6,282 bases of DNA. It comes from an uncultured Gammaproteobacteria bacterium. GTDB taxonomy: Bacteria > Pseudomonadota > Gammaproteobacteria > Pseudomonadales > UBA5518. Below the pieces are notes generated by a model, which saw only the letters and a list, made by a program, of their open reading frames with translations, was not told the DNA's origin and did no database searches. Shown here one piece after another: positions 5,636 to 6,282 of this stretch (the stretch's first letter is position 1; the number at the start of each line of letters is the position of its first letter). A program made the translations under genes and the position numbers. The DNA lies in NCBI GenBank assembly GCA_903921135.1, contig CAIXOY010000271.1, positions 1 through 6,282 on the forward strand, given 5' to 3'.

Positions 5636-6282
5636 TCAGTTGAGCAGACGGTCGCCGATGATCTTCGGGGTGATGAAGATCAGCGTCTCGGTCTTGCTCG
5701 ACTCCTTGCTGTCCTTGCGGAACAGGCGACCGACATAAGGAATGTCGCCCAGCACGGGTGTCTTGGTCTGGCTCAGGATTTCCTCGGTTTTGAACACCCC
5801 GCCCAGAACCACGGTCTGGCCGTTGTCGACCAGCACCTGCGTGTCGAGGGCCGTGGTGTCGATCGTCGGGATCTGCGAGCCGAACTCGCCGGTGATGAAA
5901 GCGCCCACCGAATCCTGATTGATGGTGAGTTTCATCATGATGCGGTCATCAGGCGTTATGTGGGGCGTGACGTCGAGCTTCAGCACGGCCTCCTTGAACT
6001 CCACCGTCGTCTCGCCGGAGGCCGAGGCCTTCTGGTAGGGGATCTCGGTACCCTGCGAAATGCTGGCTTTCTGCTTGTCACCGGTGATGACCTTGGGCTG
6101 CGAGACGATCTCGCCGTGACCAGATGCCTCGAGGGCAGAGAGTTCGGCCTGCAGCAACACGTCCTTGTTGGTGAAGCCGACCGCAATGGAGCTGGTGCCT
6201 GCACCGCTCGCACCCAGATCCACCGCAAGGGATTCGGGGAAGGTCGCATTGCCCGGCCCGCTGGTGCCTCCCACGGTTTCCA
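5636..6282 (-). CDS. pilQ: type IV pilus secretin PilQ, C-terminal part
   Basis: PilQ forms the gated outer-membrane ring through which type IV pili pass. Only the last 214 residues are visible; the frame is open to the window edge, so the gene starts beyond it. The visible part is the secretin (GspD/PulD-like) beta-barrel domain. It contains ALEASGHGEIVSQPKVITGDKQKASISQGTEIPY, the second conserved half with TPHITPDDRIMMKLTINQDS, and the secretin signature NGQTVVLGGVFKTEEILSQ at about visible residues 153-171, then TPVLGDIPYVGRLFR. The C-terminus ETLIFITPKIIGDRLLN is typical of PilQ. The N-terminal AMIN domains and signal peptide would be outside the window, as would pilMNOP, which usually precede it. 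The TGA at 5636-5638 is 13 bp before aroK. Confidence 0.96.
   Translation of the reverse strand, partial: ETVGGTSGPGNATFPESLAVDLGASGAGTSSIAVGFTNKDVLLQAELSALEASGHGEIVSQPKVITGDKQKASISQGTEIPYQKASASGETTVEFKEAVLKLDVTPHITPDDRIMMKLTINQDSVGAFITGEFGSQIPTIDTTALDTQVLVDNGQTVVLGGVFKTEEILSQTKTPVLGDIPYVGRLFRKDSKESSKTETLIFITPKIIGDRLLN

Overview
The window is a compact, high-G+C stretch that looks like a chromosomal locus of a gammaproteobacterium. The gene string pilQ–aroK–aroB–(DamX-like SPOR protein)–hemE is a familiar housekeeping neighbourhood in that class. The protein sequences also fit: a PilQ secretin C-terminus, an AroK of gammaproteobacterial type, and an inner-membrane SPOR protein with an N-terminal ATPase like those of pseudomonads. 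The genus cannot be told from this sequence alone.

Layout, read along the minus strand from the right edge to the left. The 3' part of pilQ (type IV pilus outer-membrane secretin) enters from beyond the window at 6282 and stops at 5636. It is followed by aroK (5622-5095, shikimate kinase), aroB (5009-3897, 3-dehydroquinate synthase), a 605-residue AAA-ATPase/SPOR membrane protein (3900-2083), hemE (2035-974, uroporphyrinogen decarboxylase) and a left-handed beta-helix acyltransferase (928-206). Gaps are short (13, 85, 47 and 45 bp), and aroB and the SPOR gene overlap by an ATGA. All six are therefore plausibly one transcription unit whose promoter lies outside the window. No internal promoter or convincing intrinsic terminator is visible. 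At the left edge, the 3' part of a small DUF333 (YoaF-like) gene runs on the plus strand and converges on the acyltransferase gene; the two coding ends overlap by 44 bp.

Functionally the block mixes envelope and central metabolism. PilQ forms the pilus exit channel. AroB and AroK supply two steps of the shikimate pathway to aromatic amino acids. HemE makes coproporphyrinogen III for haem. The SPOR protein should bind peptidoglycan in the periplasm while its ATPase sits in the cytoplasm. The acyltransferase substrate is unknown.

No stretch longer than 85 bp lacks a gene. There are no RNA genes, insertion sequences, CRISPR arrays or phage genes. The long plus-strand reading frames opposite hemE, the SPOR gene and aroB are shadows caused by high G+C. 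The window is essentially an ordinary conserved region. The points most worth a second look are the domain architecture of the SPOR/ATPase protein beside a secretin gene, the hemE-linked acyltransferase, and the overlapping convergent gene ends.
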